64,000 nt of DNA. It comes from Mesorhabditis belari (lineage: Eukaryota > Nematoda > Chromadorea > Rhabditida > Rhabditidae). Below are positions 1-12,236 of this stretch, in pieces. Location of the stretch: positions 1 through 64,000 of the forward strand of contig CAUEEP010000578.1 of assembly GCA_958450365.1 (NCBI GenBank), read 5' to 3'. How positions within the stretch are numbered: position 1 is the stretch's first letter; every line of letters starts with the position of its first letter. The position numbers and the translations under genes were made by a program. Under the pieces are notes generated by a model, which made no database searches, was not told the DNA's origin, and was given only the letters and a program-made list of their open reading frames with translations.

Positions 1-541
1 TCTTTCCACCAGTGGGCCGTATCGTCGCAGATGTATTTAAGCTCAAAACCAATCAGTTGTGGGTAAAGAATCATTTTCTATTTACATCTATACATCTCGA
101 AACCGTTACATGCTCTTTCAATAAGTCCATAAAGATCCGTTGGCACTCGTCGTAAAAATCCCCTTCCGCATTGTTCCCCCCCTGATAGGTCACTCGATCG
201 TCGGCATCATCTGTTTACAATGTTAATGCAATTTTACAAATATTGAAAGTAATAGATTAAGCCTCAGAAAAATAAAACTAATCCAAATTTGCTGTAAATG
301 CTGATCGTTTCTCCTAAAAACATATTAAAATCTAAAAATTCAAATGATAGAAATGTGAATGGTTCGAATTATTGCTTCGTTGTCAAAGATCAAATCTGTC
401 TCGGAATTAATTTCCAGCACTATTATTTGATCGATTATTTCTATTCGATAATCGGGGTAGAGCTAATTTCCGCCATTTTATTTGCACAACTCGCTATAAC
501 TTTCTTCCTAAGTCAGCCAATCTTTATGATTTTGTAGACCT
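1..541. other. AT-rich stretch with no gene seen
   Basis: No open frame here shows a recognisable domain or a pattern of splice sites. The short open frames are what AT-rich DNA gives by chance. It may be flanking or regulatory DNA of a gene outside the window. Confidence 0.5.
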
Positions 542-1132
542 CACTTCAGTCATACACAAAAGTCTTGTAACATCCAGTTTAGCGGAATTTCAAAGTGTAA
601 TAACTTTTTTGCAAAGGAGCAGATTCCCAAACAGTTTTTGGTTTTTGAGTTGTCAAAAATTTCTATTTTTATATGCAAGAAAACTTTATTGAAACGATTA
701 ACAAAAATTAAGAAAAACAAATAAAAACACATGGGCGTATTTTTAGTGCTCAAAGTCTTCGTAACATTTGAAGTATTTTGCTTTTTTTTATTTTCCCTTT
801 ATAAAACAAAAATTATTTTTTTTTAGATGCCTGGACAATATTTGTCAACTCAGGACAAAGAAAAAAATTGTGGAAGCGCGAGAGAAAGGAATTCAGGGAA
901 AGCTCTCTTCAAATGCAGTGAAAAACTGTATCTATAATTGTCCGGACGTTCAAAACGACTGGATCTGCTCGCGAGCTTTAAAATCAGGTCGTCCCCCAAT
1001 TGCAACCTAGAGAGGATACAGCGCTCGTCAAAGCTCACAAAAATAACAAGGATCTCAATGCGAGCGACGGAGTCGTCATGATGAAAAGTCAATTCGGCAA
1101 GGATGTTACAAGACTTTTGTGCATGACTGTAA
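542..1132 (+). mobile_element. Internally deleted Tc1/mariner-type transposon
   Basis: The ends are inverted copies of each other. The left end (about 542-574) and the right end (about 1100-1132) share the core acaaaagtcttgtaacatcc, with one substitution and one 1-base gap over about 33 bases. Between them, plus-strand codons from about 868 read like the paired helix-turn-helix DNA-binding region of Tc1-family transposases, with the GRPPIAT then REDTALVKAH block that in Tc1 proteins links the DNA-binding part to the catalytic part. An in-frame stop lies between those two pieces. No DDE catalytic domain remains and the codons run straight into the right inverted repeat, so this is a dead, roughly 590-bp deletion derivative. 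Confidence 0.7.
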
Positions 1133-2110
1133 GTGTAACAAAAATGAAACCAAAATCCATAAAGATTCACCCGACTTAGAAGGAGATTATGGCGAGTTAC
1201 GCAAAGACCCAGTTGCGCAAAAAATTTGGCGCAAAGTAGCCTATCCCGATAATAGATATTGAATAAAAACCACAAAATTGTGAATGTTTTCGCAATAACA
1301 AAAGCAATTTAATATAATTCAACGAAAGTTGTCATTTTATCAAAGAACTAAGCTTTTTACCCGTTTAAATCTTTATTTACAATAATTTACAATCATTCAC
1401 AATTCACTGAGTCGTTTGCTATTCTTTTGGCGGAATCGTTGCCTCAAGTTGGATGATGAACGAGCAATCCGTGCAGAAAGGAACCCCGTTCACATCGTTA
1501 AAGTCGAGACTGAATGAATTAAGTTTAAAGGAGAGAAACCGAGGAAAATCTACTATTAACAAGTAATTTACTATTACTCAATTTCACTCTTTACTTTAAC
1601 AATTCAAATGGCTTCTGTTTTGCTACTAACAATGTTAAATTTTGCATTGTTTATTCTCTACTCTTGTTCTGCTACTTAAATCCGCACAAACTTAGTTTCA
1701 AATGAACTGTTCTTTTGTGATTCTTTATCATTTTACCAAGCTCTGCTCTGGTAAAATGATAAAGAATCACAAAAGTATTAAATACTGAATGGAGATTTTG
1801 GCAGAGATAAGCACAAAATTGTTTTTAAAACGTGAACAAAATTATAAATAGTTGAAAATTGAATTTTAGACGGGTGGGTGGCAGTAAAAAGTAGAGAAAG
1901 ACAGGGAAAAAACAACAAGAGCCATCACTCAGGCAATTTCCATTGAAAGAAAGAAGAGCCATCAAGACGCTTGAAAAGAATGCCCACAAAACCCAAGAAT
2001 CACCGGTTGATTGCTTTAAAATGATTCGAAAGGATTTATATGAATGTAGATAAAAAAGCAAGTGATCGATGGTTTTTTGACTCCACAAAAATGAAAATAT
2101 TTCCCCGCTT
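1133..2110. other. Intergenic, no gene recognised
   Basis: Apart from a perfect hairpin (1712-1775) nothing definite is seen. A minus-strand open frame at 1825-2118 could be 3' sequence of the LIM gene upstream of it, but it contains no zinc-ligand pattern that would complete the LIM domain. Confidence 0.4.
1712..1775. repeat. Perfect inverted repeat (27-bp arms, 10-nt loop)
   Basis: The arm at 1712-1738 (from cttttgtgattctttatc) is exactly complementary to 1749-1775, giving a strong hairpin. It looks like a very young or minimal foldback sequence. No coding role is seen. Confidence 0.85.
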
Positions 2111-2202
2111 CTAGTCAAGCAATGTAATAAAGTTTACTATTTCTATTACTTTTTTTTTACTTTTTCTATCGTTTCCTATAAATAAATAATAAAACCACTC
2201 AC

Positions 2203-2957
2203 CAGGCATCACTTGTTGACATCGAGCACATCGGAAACACTGACGATGCCACAAATTGTTCATTGCCACATATCCTCTCTCACGAACCACACAGCCACAA
2301 CCTAAAGCAATTTGATTTAATATAAAGCTACAACAAAAAGCTACAACAAAAATCCACCTGTACACTTGGGATGAAAAGCGATTTGAAAGCAATCAAGACA
2401 CATGAGGGTTTCGTTAGAAAATCTAAAATATGAAAAGCACTTAATATAAAGATCAGGCACTACCGGAATGGAATTCGATGCGGTTGCAGAAGATGAATCT
2501 TGCACGAGACACACGCAAAGCACTCTTCATGTAGAAAACGACCGCAAATCGATAAAACGCCACCTTTCTAAAGCAATCAATAGAGATAATCTTTAAAAAT
2601 GACGTTATAGAAGACAAGTTTATCTTTAAATCTTTAATCTTTCTAAATCTTTCAATTTTTATCTTAATCTTTGCTCTGTTTAGGCTTTAAGCATAAAATT
2701 AGTTATGTTTTAACCGCGACTAATTCATTAAACGTATACAATCACTCCAAAAACTTTTAACTTTAACTGTTAACTTTTAAAACGATCACAAAATACTTTG
2801 TTATCCGCAAAATAGATGAATTTACCTCTGAACACTGTGTTTCATTGATTTCTCGATGGCAACAATGGCATTTGACGCGCAATTGAGAGACGATCACATT
2901 TGGCACGGGGATTGATTTGCAAGACGAGACACCACTCTTCGTTGAATTAGACTTCAT
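2203..2957 (-). CDS. LIM-domain protein, second LIM domain incomplete
   Basis: Four exons join in phase: 2957-2826, 2577-2464, 2422-2358 and 2301-2203. The start follows an acceptor-like tttgctttag, so the mRNA is probably trans-spliced there. The product (about 134 residues as far as traced) has one full LIM domain: zinc ligands C30, C33, H57, C60, C63, C66, C87, C90. A second begins immediately: C99, C102, H119, C122, C125, C128. LIM domains bind partner proteins through paired zinc fingers and are typical of cytoskeletal adaptors. The second zinc finger of LIM2 is not found downstream. After the donor at 2202 the frame can be read only to a stop at 2111. Either distant exons were missed or the gene is truncated. 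It lies 475 bp downstream of the TOG gene on the same strand. Confidence 0.7.
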
Positions 2958-3432
2958 TCTTACTAAAGCAAAAGATAAATGGACGTTCGAACAAGCTTAA
3001 TAACTTTAAAATAAAGATAACTAAAGCACTTACTTTAAATAAAAGATGTTTGTTGTTGGAAAAATGTAAGAATGATCAAAATTCATTTCGAAATTTGCAC
3101 CTGAGCCAAGATAATGCTAATTAATGTAAATTGCTTACTGGCACTTCTCGTCGAAACTATCCAAATTTTAGAAAACAGTTTCCAATTATGTCTAATTGAA
3201 ATGAATGATTACCGTTGAAATTTAATGTTTATCAATCATGCAAAAAATATATACCAAAATAAAAGTAAAAAGGTCAAAATGGAACACTGAATAACAAATG
3301 CATGGGCATTGAGTAATGAACACCTGGGAATGAAAATCACAGAATAAAAATGACATCATAGTAGGCGATTTTAAAAGAAAATGGCAGACACTAAATGATT
3401 TGCAAGAACTAGAACTTATAGACAAAATTGAA
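2958..3432. other. Intergenic between TOG and LIM genes
   Basis: AT-rich sequence without a supported exon on either strand. It would hold the 3' UTR of the TOG gene and the 5' region of the LIM gene. The spacing is larger than the roughly 100 bp typical of nematode operons, so co-transcription is possible but not shown. Confidence 0.45.
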
Positions 3433-6158
3433 TTATGCAGTGTTCGGACGGAAACGGGGCATCTTTGAGCCGGTCAAGTCGACTTCTTTGTACAATCGAG
3501 GGCTTCGAGCTGACGTCACTTGCGAGCATACTGGAAAAGAATTTAGATATATCAAGAACTAAGAGAAAGGAACCTTTCCGTGATGCATTCGGTGGTTTCC
3601 CTTGAGCGGATGTCGGTGGAGAAGGGAGCGGCGCTTTCTTGGTGATGTTGTTGGATATTCCATTTTGTACAGCAGGAGTTTTCTTTCGATTCTCTACTTT
3701 CACAACGGGCACAATGGGGGCGGATTCTAAACAGAATTCACATAGTTTCAATCAAATTAAATTACCTCTAACTTTGTTTTCCTTCGTGATCTTCTGCTTT
3801 TTAGATTCCACAACGGATAAGCTGCCTACACAAAAATATTTTTCTCTTCGGCGCATTGCTTACTGTTTGATGACTTTGGCCGGACTGACTTCTTTGATGA
3901 CTGATCGGAAGCAGTCGAAGTTGAGGGATGGCTAGCCGCGACGGGCACATGGGGGCCAAGTTCGTGAATCAACTTTTGACTTGCTTCATTAACCTAGAAA
4001 ACGAATAAATTATTAAAGACCATTGAAACAAAACCTTCGCCATTTTGATCTTGTCCGTTGCAATATCTTGACACCAATTCATAAGCACCCTCTCGCCGAT
4101 AATTCGTTGAATTGAACCAAGAGCGTTGTAAGCAGCCTCACGTACTTCCACATCAGGATCTCCGGTATGCTAAAAACGTTAATAAACCAGAAAATTCAAT
4201 GAGTTGCTTACTTTCACAAGGTGCGCACAAATCCCTTTGATTTTCTCCGGCTTTATCTGTGAAGTTGGTTTGCGCAAATATCGTTCGACGAAGGAATCGG
4301 TTTGAGTCTTGATTTGTGGATCTAAAATTAACTTTTAGCTGATTATTAATTAAAAGTAAATCCTTACTTTTGTTTTCCAAGCCTTGTGTCAATCCTTCTT
4401 CCAACGTCTCAAAATCAACCTAAAAGACCAACCATGGTTTTAGATAGACTATCGGTTTTTACCGTAGCTCCAACGCGATCGATGCATTCAACAAGTGAAT
4501 CCCTTAGCAGCGACTTCTTTTCCTTGAACTTCTCCAAAATTGATGGCAAAACCTATAATTAAGGAAAACTTTAAAAGCGTTGTAACTTAAACTCACTCCG
4601 AGAACATACGGTCCGAACTTTCTCCTTAACCCATAAGCGATACCACCGAGGCATTTTGCCGCCAGCGCTGCAACATTGATATTGGAATCCTTTGCAAGTA
4701 GCTAAATTTTAAAATTATATAAATTGCATAAAAGCCGACATACTTTGTTCAAAGTTCCAATCAACTCTCCATAGTTGGCCTTTGGATTTAGCTTTGGGTT
4801 TTCGACCATTAACTTCAATAACGCCTAAAATGCGGATTAATTGCCAACCTCAAAACTATATAACCTCAAGAGCTCCCGTTCTATCTTGCCATTTCTTGCT
4901 CATAACGCCACCCTCATCGTCATAGAATGTAGACGGGAGCTTCGATACAACATCAAATGGGTCTAGATTTCGACGTTATGCACCGAGCAATTTAAAACTT
5001 ACCAAGAAAATCGAATGGATCGACAGCTTCGAGAGCAGAGACCGCTGCTGTAGATGTCTGCTCTTCGCCCGCTTGTGCATGGTTGACAGTTGGTTGAGCT
5101 GCTGCTATCGGTTCTTGCGCTTGTTCTTCGGCAACTTCTAATTTCGCTTGCTCTAGAGCTGCTTGGACCTAAAATCCAGATAGATGGCTATGATATTCAA
5201 AAACGACATACTTTCTCCATTCGAGCTTTATCTTCGGCGATTTCTTTAACCAAGGCATTTCCTCCGGGGCCCGTTGCTCGAAGCATTGATCCCAAAGCTT
5301 CAATAGATGCTGATCGAACCTCATGATCCGCGTCCAAAGTATTCTAAAATATAATTCAAGAAAAACTACGGTAAATTACCTTGACAAGTATTGGGGCAAC
5401 AGCTTTAAGTGTGGCTTTTCCTGTATTATCCGAGTACTTCTTGAAGGCACGATAAAGGAATGCTGCTGTTTGGGCTTTGATTTGCGGGTTCTTGTTCTCC
5501 AATCCACCAACTAGAGCTTCTTGAAGGGAATCAAGTGAAGTCTAAACAAGAATTTTTAATGTTAAAATAAACCACGCTACCGTAAATGCAACTTTATCCA
5601 AGCACTCAACAACCGGTCCTCGAAGCAGCGCCTTTTTCTCTTTTAGCTTCTCAATTACAGTTGGTAACACCTAAAAAGCTGTTGAAACAAATAAGTAACA
5701 AGTCTTTTTACCGTCGAAGCATATGGTCCAAACTTGGTACGTAGTCCGTAAGCGATTCCGGCGAGACATTGGGCTGCTACCGCATTCACATTGACGTTTG
5801 AATCTTTGCCAAGTAGCTAAAGCACAGAGATTTAAGACATTGGCAACAAAAACTACCTTGTTCAGTGTGCTAATTAACTCTCCATAGTTGGCCTTCGAAT
5901 CGAACTTCGGATTGTCGGAGATGAGCTTCGCGAGTGCCCAAATAACAAACTTTGTTTAAAAGCTTATTTTTATCTAGTTTACTTATTTTTTTTTTCTTAG
6001 TCAATTTATCTCTAAGTAACGCACACAAAAACTACCTCCAAAGCGTCTTTTCGTTCCTGCCATTTCTTGCTATTCACTCCACCCTCATCGCTGTAAAAAG
6101 TTGTCGGCAAATTTTTGATAACATCGAACGAGTCAAAATAGTCGAAATCGTCAGCCAT
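3433..6158 (-). CDS. Two-TOG XMAP215/ZYG-9-type microtubule polymerase, short form
   Basis: Eighteen exons join in consistent phase (6158-6036, 5949-5857, 5816-5712, 5670-5581, 5541-5380, 5343-5212, 5168-5003, 4962-4865, 4824-4744, 4701-4597, 4552-4463, 4419-4368, 4321-4212, 4169-4035, 3993-3864, 3825-3766, 3726-3574, 3530-3433), giving about 660 residues. Two HEAT-repeat TOG domains are plain: residues ~1-230 and ~285-515. Each opens with a D/F-rich segment, then SKKWQ(E/D)R..ALE, and later carries the FGPY and LR..(L/V)VEC(L/I)D helices typical of the XMAP215 family. TOG domains bind tubulin dimers and speed plus-end growth. A basic, Ser/Pro-rich tail follows and the frame stops there. Known ZYG-9 has three TOG domains and about 1,400 residues, so this is unusually short. 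Exon 2 begins at a weak acceptor (aaacaaag). The start codon follows cttttccag, as for spliced-leader addition. Confidence 0.9.
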
Positions 6159-6513
6159 TCTGGAAAAGAAACATTAGAAAATGGGCAACAAACAAACAAA
6201 GACAAATGGAAGTATTGCATTTGGTTAAGGTACGACGGACGATTTTTTAGAAATCATATACTTTCGATTTTTACTTCGATAAGAATGGTAAAACAAAACT
6301 TGGATGTTTGTTGGATTGTTTTCCAGCGAATCATCCTTTCACTTTCTTTTCCCGGCATTTCATGGTAAAACGCCTCTCTCCGCAAACGATTTTCTCACCA
6401 ATAGGACAGCCGTGTAGGCTTTGGGCTTTCGCAACCCCGTTTGATTTCAAAATCTGAGAAATGAGATCTTTTATTAACTGGAACAAAGGAAAATGGATAA
6501 AGGTTCAAATGCT
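6159..6513. other. Spacer between tetraspanin and TOG genes
   Basis: No exon is supported. It separates the tetraspanin stop from the TOG gene start on the same strand and is the likely 5' regulatory region of the TOG gene. Confidence 0.45.
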
Positions 6514-8220
6514 TCATTTATTGGCCTCTTCATTCGAATTCTTCTCGCGAGAAGTCGCAGATTCACGGAGTTTCTGATAAAGTTTTTGACGTTTTCTTGA
6601 GAATTCTTCTTCTAAATTACAATGTCAATCAGGAAACTGAAAAATAATTCACCTCGAGCCAATGTTTCAGCCGATATACACGTCTCCCTCATTATACGAT
6701 AGCGTCTCTATCACATGCTTAGTTAGGCAGCCAAACTATTAAATTTACCTTCACATAAGCTTCAACATTTGGCCAAGGCATTAGAAAATATTGAACGCTC
6801 TTGCCAGTTTCAAATTTTAATCCATCGGAGAGAGCTGAATGACAGATTTTAAACTTTTAAAATTGCAATTACCATAAGCCGAATAAGATACGTTCATAAG
6901 AAGAGCGGAGATAATCTAAAAATCGGTGTTTAGCAAACCAAAAATATCATAAATACCTGTAGAACTAGGAAAATTGCTAAAACAATTGGAGCAAATAGCC
7001 AAACGTTGTGATCTTGACGGAATGCCTTTCCACATCCTAAAAAAATAACTATTTCAAAATTAAAGCTTTAAAAAATTTACCCGCATCGTAAAGTGTTTCG
7101 TTAAAAGTCGTCTTATTGATACTGGTCTATAGATATTAAGCATATCAGTCGAAATTTTAAAAATTACCAAGTGGCAATCGTTAGAGCGACAGCATGAAGT
7201 GGGTAAACATGACGACGTTGAAGTTGTATTGCACAGAGCAAAGCTGCCAAACCTAAAATATACATTAACTTTAAAAAAGATAAAAGTCACCCAAGAAATT
7301 CTTTGCCCATTCTCGATAAAATGTAGTAATCCTGACCGTGTATCAACCCACAACATTGATACGATTTCTGAAAGGAACAAAATTTGTATCTTTCAAGATA
7401 ACTGTACTTGTACTTGATCTATAGCCTCTCGAGCCACCGACGAATAATTATAAGTACGAATCGCCTGTAAACAAGGAATATTTAAAAGAAAAAAACTAGC
7501 CAACTTGCTTAAATCCGTTTTCAAATTCTTTCGGTAGATTCTTGAGTGAATACGAGCAGAAAATCAGTAGATATGCAGTGAAGAAACAATAAAAATATGA
7601 TTTCAACGCCTCGTCTAAAAAAACATAACAAACTACGATCCAACCCGGAAACCTGAACATTTCGTGATGCTACGAAATTGTGCAAAAAAGTATTTAATTA
7701 GACGAATCGCTGCCAATAAGTGAAACCATGCTGCCATCTAAAAGGCATATCATTTTGCAAAAGTTCGACCACACCGTGGAAACGATTAGAATCGATGCAA
7801 AGCGGAGAGGCACAAAAATGAGACCAGAATTGAGAATGAGGATCATCGATTGGTTTCTAAAAACTTGATATTAGCATCAAAATCAACATTAATCTCAATT
7901 TTGTAAAGTAGCTTAGCCACCTAGGTAATAAGTGAATGGCTAACTTTAGGCTTTAGATGGCTAACTATTAACTTAAAGCCATGCCAGCCATTCATGAAAA
8001 AATATCAATCTTTTCTGATCCTAAAGAAACTAAATCCAACCTGTATAGTTTCGCCAACAAGTAAACATGCGAAGTAAAAATGGCGACGAATGCAAGGAAA
8101 AGCAGCACATTCCCAATGACCGCAATGATATGAACAGCGAAACGGCAATGCTAAATGTATTAGATTAAATATTATCAAAAGTTAACAAACTGGGTGAATC
8201 TTCAAAGGACTGCAGCTCAT
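6514..8220 (-). CDS. Tetraspanin
   Basis: Fourteen exons join in phase (8220-8191, 8150-8041, 7856-7775, 7737-7653, 7614-7505, 7464-7414, 7367-7291, 7252-7168, 7126-7081, 7036-6957, 6915-6873, 6834-6749, 6707-6653, 6611-6514), giving about 345 residues. It has four membrane segments, with the large extracellular loop between TM3 and TM4. That loop carries the family hallmark CCG (in SYQCCGL), the second cysteine motif PTSCC, a further cysteine in NDC and the final GC (DAGCGKA). The last membrane segment follows (VWLFAPIVLAIFLVLQII). Tetraspanins organise membrane microdomains with integrins and other receptors at the cell surface. The C-terminal tail is longer than usual and highly charged (RKRQKLYQKLRES). 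The AATAAA signal overlaps the stop codon. The alternative, an unspliced pseudogene, is unlikely given intact phases. Confidence 0.88.
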
Positions 8221-8455
8221 TGTGGCAGGTAGAAGAGAGGTGGGGAAATAAATAGAAGCCAGGATTTTCCTTTCCGAGTTTTTAAGAAACAAAAAGATAT
8301 TCAATTGAAAGTTTGCACACTTTTTAGTCACAAAAGGAATTTAAAAGGTGCAAACTTCTTTATTTTCTCGTTTTTTCTCATTTCTTATAGTAAACCGGTT
8401 AGCGCGAATTTACTCTCACCTATCGCATTGGAAACTCTTTCTCAATTTAGCAATA

Positions 8456-8780
8456 CAACAAAAAACACAACGAGAGCTTGGGAAAATGTGTTTTAAGCCA
8501 AGTTTCGAAGCTCCAAAGTGCGTGCTTCTGTAGTATACTATGTAGAGCCCAAGCTATCGACTATTGGGGCACTTTCAAGGGCAAAACTAGCGCCAATTTA
8601 AGTTAGAAAATGAATATTTAGTGGTTAAAATGGTTTTGGCGCCAGTTTTGACCTTGAAAAGTGCCCCAATAGTCGATAGCTTGGGTTCTACAAAGTGAAG
8701 TACATGATAGAAGCCCGCACTTTGGAGCACCGAAACTTGGCTTAAAACGCATTTTCCCAAGCGCCCGTTGTGTTTTTCGG
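8456..8780. repeat. Long foldback element (~145-bp arms)
   Basis: Sequence at about 8456-8602 recurs as an imperfect reverse complement at about 8632-8780, for example around the shared core ctatcgactattggggcac. The spacer is only about 30 bp. No coding capacity is seen, so it is a foldback or MITE-type element. Confidence 0.75.
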
Positions 8781-8849
8781 GATCTACACATAAAATTACC
8801 CCAGAAAAAGTGGTTTTGAAGAAAAAAGTGCCCCCCTCAATTTATTAGT

Positions 8850-9272
8850 ACCAACAGTTTTTTTAGGGTTTTCGGCCACCCTAAATCGATCGTTAATATT
8901 TTCAGAGCTTGTCCTTGCTACACTAAGCTTATACTAGCCTATGGCTCTCAGAGTACTGGCTGAGCATAGGCTTGATGCTGCCTCGAGTGTTGTTAAGGGG
9001 CTAGACGTGTTACATACCTCCCTCTTTGCCGCTCCCGCGTTGTTTGCGTGTTATTTATCTGGGCTAATGCTCCACACATATAGCGTACTGACCGAGCACA
9101 GTCTAGCATGCTTAAACACGTTCGAGTATTGACCAGGCACAGGTTAAGACTGGCTGCCTGTTACCGGACATAAGCTAGGTCTGCCTCGACCGCTAAGAAA
9201 TAAGTCACAAACACGTTCTAAAAATATTACCAATCGATTTAGCGTGGCCGAAAACCCTAGAAAAACTGTTTT
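8850..9272. mobile_element. TIR element (~420 bp) with ~50-bp ends
   Basis: The left end (8850-8905, containing agggttttcggccaccc) is the reverse complement of the right end (9219-9272, containing gtggccgaaaaccctag). The interior is more GC-rich than its surroundings and has no transposase, so it is non-autonomous. Confidence 0.7.
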
Positions 9273-9398
9273 TGGCTTAAACTTACAATAGCTTTTGAAC
9301 GAATTTCATCTAAATTTCTTTCTTTGCTGAACGTTTCGTGAAACTTATACGTTTAACTTTAGAAACAAGCCTAGCTCATTGTCGATTTCTCATCAAGA

Positions 9399-11862
9399 AT
9401 GGATTCTTTGAAGGAAGCAATTGGATTGGTGAATTTTGCGTTTCCTTTGTTCATGTTCATTCGTTTTTAGATCCCTCGCAACTTCTATGTCATCAAGATT
9501 GGATCTACAACGGAAAGCCTACGCACAGAAGAGGCTGTTCTGTTAGTTTTTGAAAATTTCTGTACTTATTTTACTTTAGGAAACGTTGTGAAAAGCTTCG
9601 CGTCAACCTGGAGAACGAAGGGCTCATTTTTGCAAAGAAATTCTCGTTTTTATCTGCAACTAGAGAAGAGGTGTGCAAATTTTGTATAACAATTTAGTAC
9701 CGCTTTAGGCTAAAAAAGACATTGACGCCATTGAAAAGAAGCCTCCTCCAGTGTTCATAATCATTGATGACTATGGTTTTGCTTTGTGAATGTTTTAAAT
9801 TAGTTAGTCTGTTTAGATGGAAGGACAATTGATCGTCAGCTTGCTCATGGGATTCCGAGTGCAATGTACTTCACGGGATATTCGCTTCTCAACTGTATGG
9901 AGTCAGCAGTGAGGTCGGTTTTGTCAAGTGCTTCGTTGATGTGTTTTAATTTAGGGGACGTTGTTCTGCGTTCGTAAACGCGATGATCAAGTTATGGAGT
10001 GGTGAAGGAGAAAAGAAGGGAAAGACCCACGGAAATGTTAATGTTTGTTCGAAATGTGGAGTCTCTGGCCAAATCTGCAAATGTTTGTTTTTTCTTATTT
10101 CTAGAAAATTCAATGTTCAGGCATTGAGGCGTCGATTGAAAAAGTTCGACAGAAACATGCTTGTGGCTACGATAATATGGGACCTGTGTGTTAAATCTTG
10201 TTAAAACATAAAACTCTAAATTTGTTTAGGAACTTTACGCTTTGATTTCCCGACACATGAAACTAGACACGGCCAAGGATTACGATACAGCGATTGCTGA
10301 AGTGATCGAGTCGACAAGAACCAAAATAAAACTTTCGGTAATAGTTTTACTTTTGCCGCACGTGTACCCTTTAGGAAAAGCCTGTCTCTAAACAGACGTT
10401 CGACAACAACGACTCAATGGTTAAAGATTCGACTTCAGCAAAACCTTCAAATTTAAAAAAGCCGACTCTAAAAGTGCCTGATGAGCCACTGGTATTTGTT
10501 TATACTTTATATAAAATTTTCTTATTCGTAGGTGATTGAGGTTCCATTGCAAAAGCCAGCGAAAGGGAATGTATCCGTGAATCGCCCTGCTATGTCTCCC
10601 CGTGTTCAGATGAATTCTCCAGTTGTAAGGGCATCAGCGAGTAACACAAGTGTTAATACGCCTTCGACAAGCAGCCACAAATCTATTGCAGCTACGGTTA
10701 GTTGCCCAAGTTATTTTATCATCAAACTCAATTAGATCTTTGAGGCTGGCCCAAATTTGCAAGATGTACTAGAGCTTGTGCACAAACAAACCTGGGATAT
10801 TGGAACGCTCACTCGGTTGAATTTTTCCGTTACATTGTCTCTTACTAATATATTTTCAGAGCCTTTGAGAACAATTGTCGCCAGGCTCAGAACTTACTTG
10901 GATCGGTGAAGAGATTTTTTTTGGAGAACTTATGAGTTTACTCTGTTTAGAAAAAACCAAACTCCCAAGCGGAATCAATGAACCAGATCAATATGGAGAT
11001 TCGCAATGGACTGAAATCGGATCGGCATTGCGGAGATATGGATATAATCAAATGTTGGGCGATTGTGGTTGTGTAAGTTCCACGTTCCAGCTGGCTTATA
11101 TTTCTCGTTCAGTTATCACTCAAAGATACTTCGTATTATGATGACGATTGGAAATACTAGTGTAAGTTTCATACGATAACTACCTTTGTAATGCACAGAA
11201 TTTAGGTTGAGTTGACAAGAGCTGTGCAACATCCACGTCTTTACAAGGCCATCAGATTTGCCCTTGAGAATCCAAAAAAATATACACCAAATGAGACTGT
11301 GGTAAGTTGTGACACTAGTATTGTTTCACTGATGTTTTTTATAGCACACATTGATTGACGAGATACTTGATGATTTTCAAGTAGCAATTCGTGAACACGA
11401 TTTGGAGCAATTCCTTTCCGACGCGTTTTTGAAACTGCATCGCATTGCTGTCACACTAGCTGTGAGTTTATTTTTATGATTTTAAGCGGAATTTAAGCAT
11501 TATAGAATCTAGCTTTAGTTAAAGACTGAAATTTGAATATATTGATCGACGTTTTCAGGTCGTCTATTTGTCTCATCAACTGGCTAAATGTGCGAGTGTC
11601 CGTGGATTAGAGTGCCATGACGTGACTTCGGACAGCGATCTCCGCAATCTTGTTAGTGTTGCAAAGGTCGCACTCACTGCAGGCTCGGATTCGGTTGCGG
11701 AAAAGACAGGTCAGTTTTCTCAGCTATCCCCTATTTTAATTTAATTTTTCAGGTGAGTTTTTTTCCACTTGGCAGCGGACTGTTTGTGTTGGATTGCCTG
11801 AATTAAACGATTACAAACTTCTTCACTTTGTTTTCAAGCCCGATTTTGCGATGCCATTTTAG
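9399..11862 (+). CDS. Unrecognised multi-exon gene, 569 residues
   Basis: Eighteen exons join in consistent phase (9399-9428, 9471-9541, 9580-9670, 9709-9775, 9817-9913, 9955-10082, 10121-10185, 10230-10337, 10375-10491, 10532-10696, 10736-10815, 10860-10905, 10951-11072, 11113-11161, 11206-11301, 11345-11461, 11559-11709, 11753-11862), ending at TAG. I do not recognise the family. The N-terminal ~200 residues look globular, with a hydrophobic strand PPPVFIIIDDYG and a cysteine cluster C..C.......C.C that could bind zinc. Residues ~220-313 are Ser/Pro/Thr/Asn-rich and probably disordered. The C-terminal ~255 residues are mostly helical. No signal peptide or membrane segment is evident. The clean splice sites and a polyadenylation signal about 145 bp past the stop argue for a living gene. 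Confidence 0.8.
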
Positions 11863-12004
11863 ATCCATTGAAATAAGGTTATCGTTCGCTTTTATTTTGT
11901 AGGCAGGTACTTCAGTTGTTATGTTAGTTTTCTTTAAACTTTTGGACAGATCGGTTAAAAAACTTGTTAAGTTTGGTTTTGTTATTTGATGAATACTCTT
12001 ATTG

Positions 12005-12010
12005 AATAAA
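12005..12010 (+). terminator. Polyadenylation signal AATAAA
   Basis: A canonical AATAAA lies about 145 bp after the stop codon of the plus-strand gene ending at 11862. Confidence 0.5.
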
Positions 12011-12236
12011 CGCTTTGTTGTTGGAAATTTGAAGATTTATTCCACTGACCGATTTGAAGATTACTTATTGGACACCGAGCGATGTGAGAGGAAAGCCATT
12101 GCTTGGATGTTAGCTCTTCGTTTCATAAACATTTCATTTGTGTGGGCATTTGAAGCGATGAAAGATTGATTACCAGGCAAAATTGATTTAGTCTGAAACA
12201 TGATTTGAGAACCATGTACCACTCTGGCTTTGTTTA

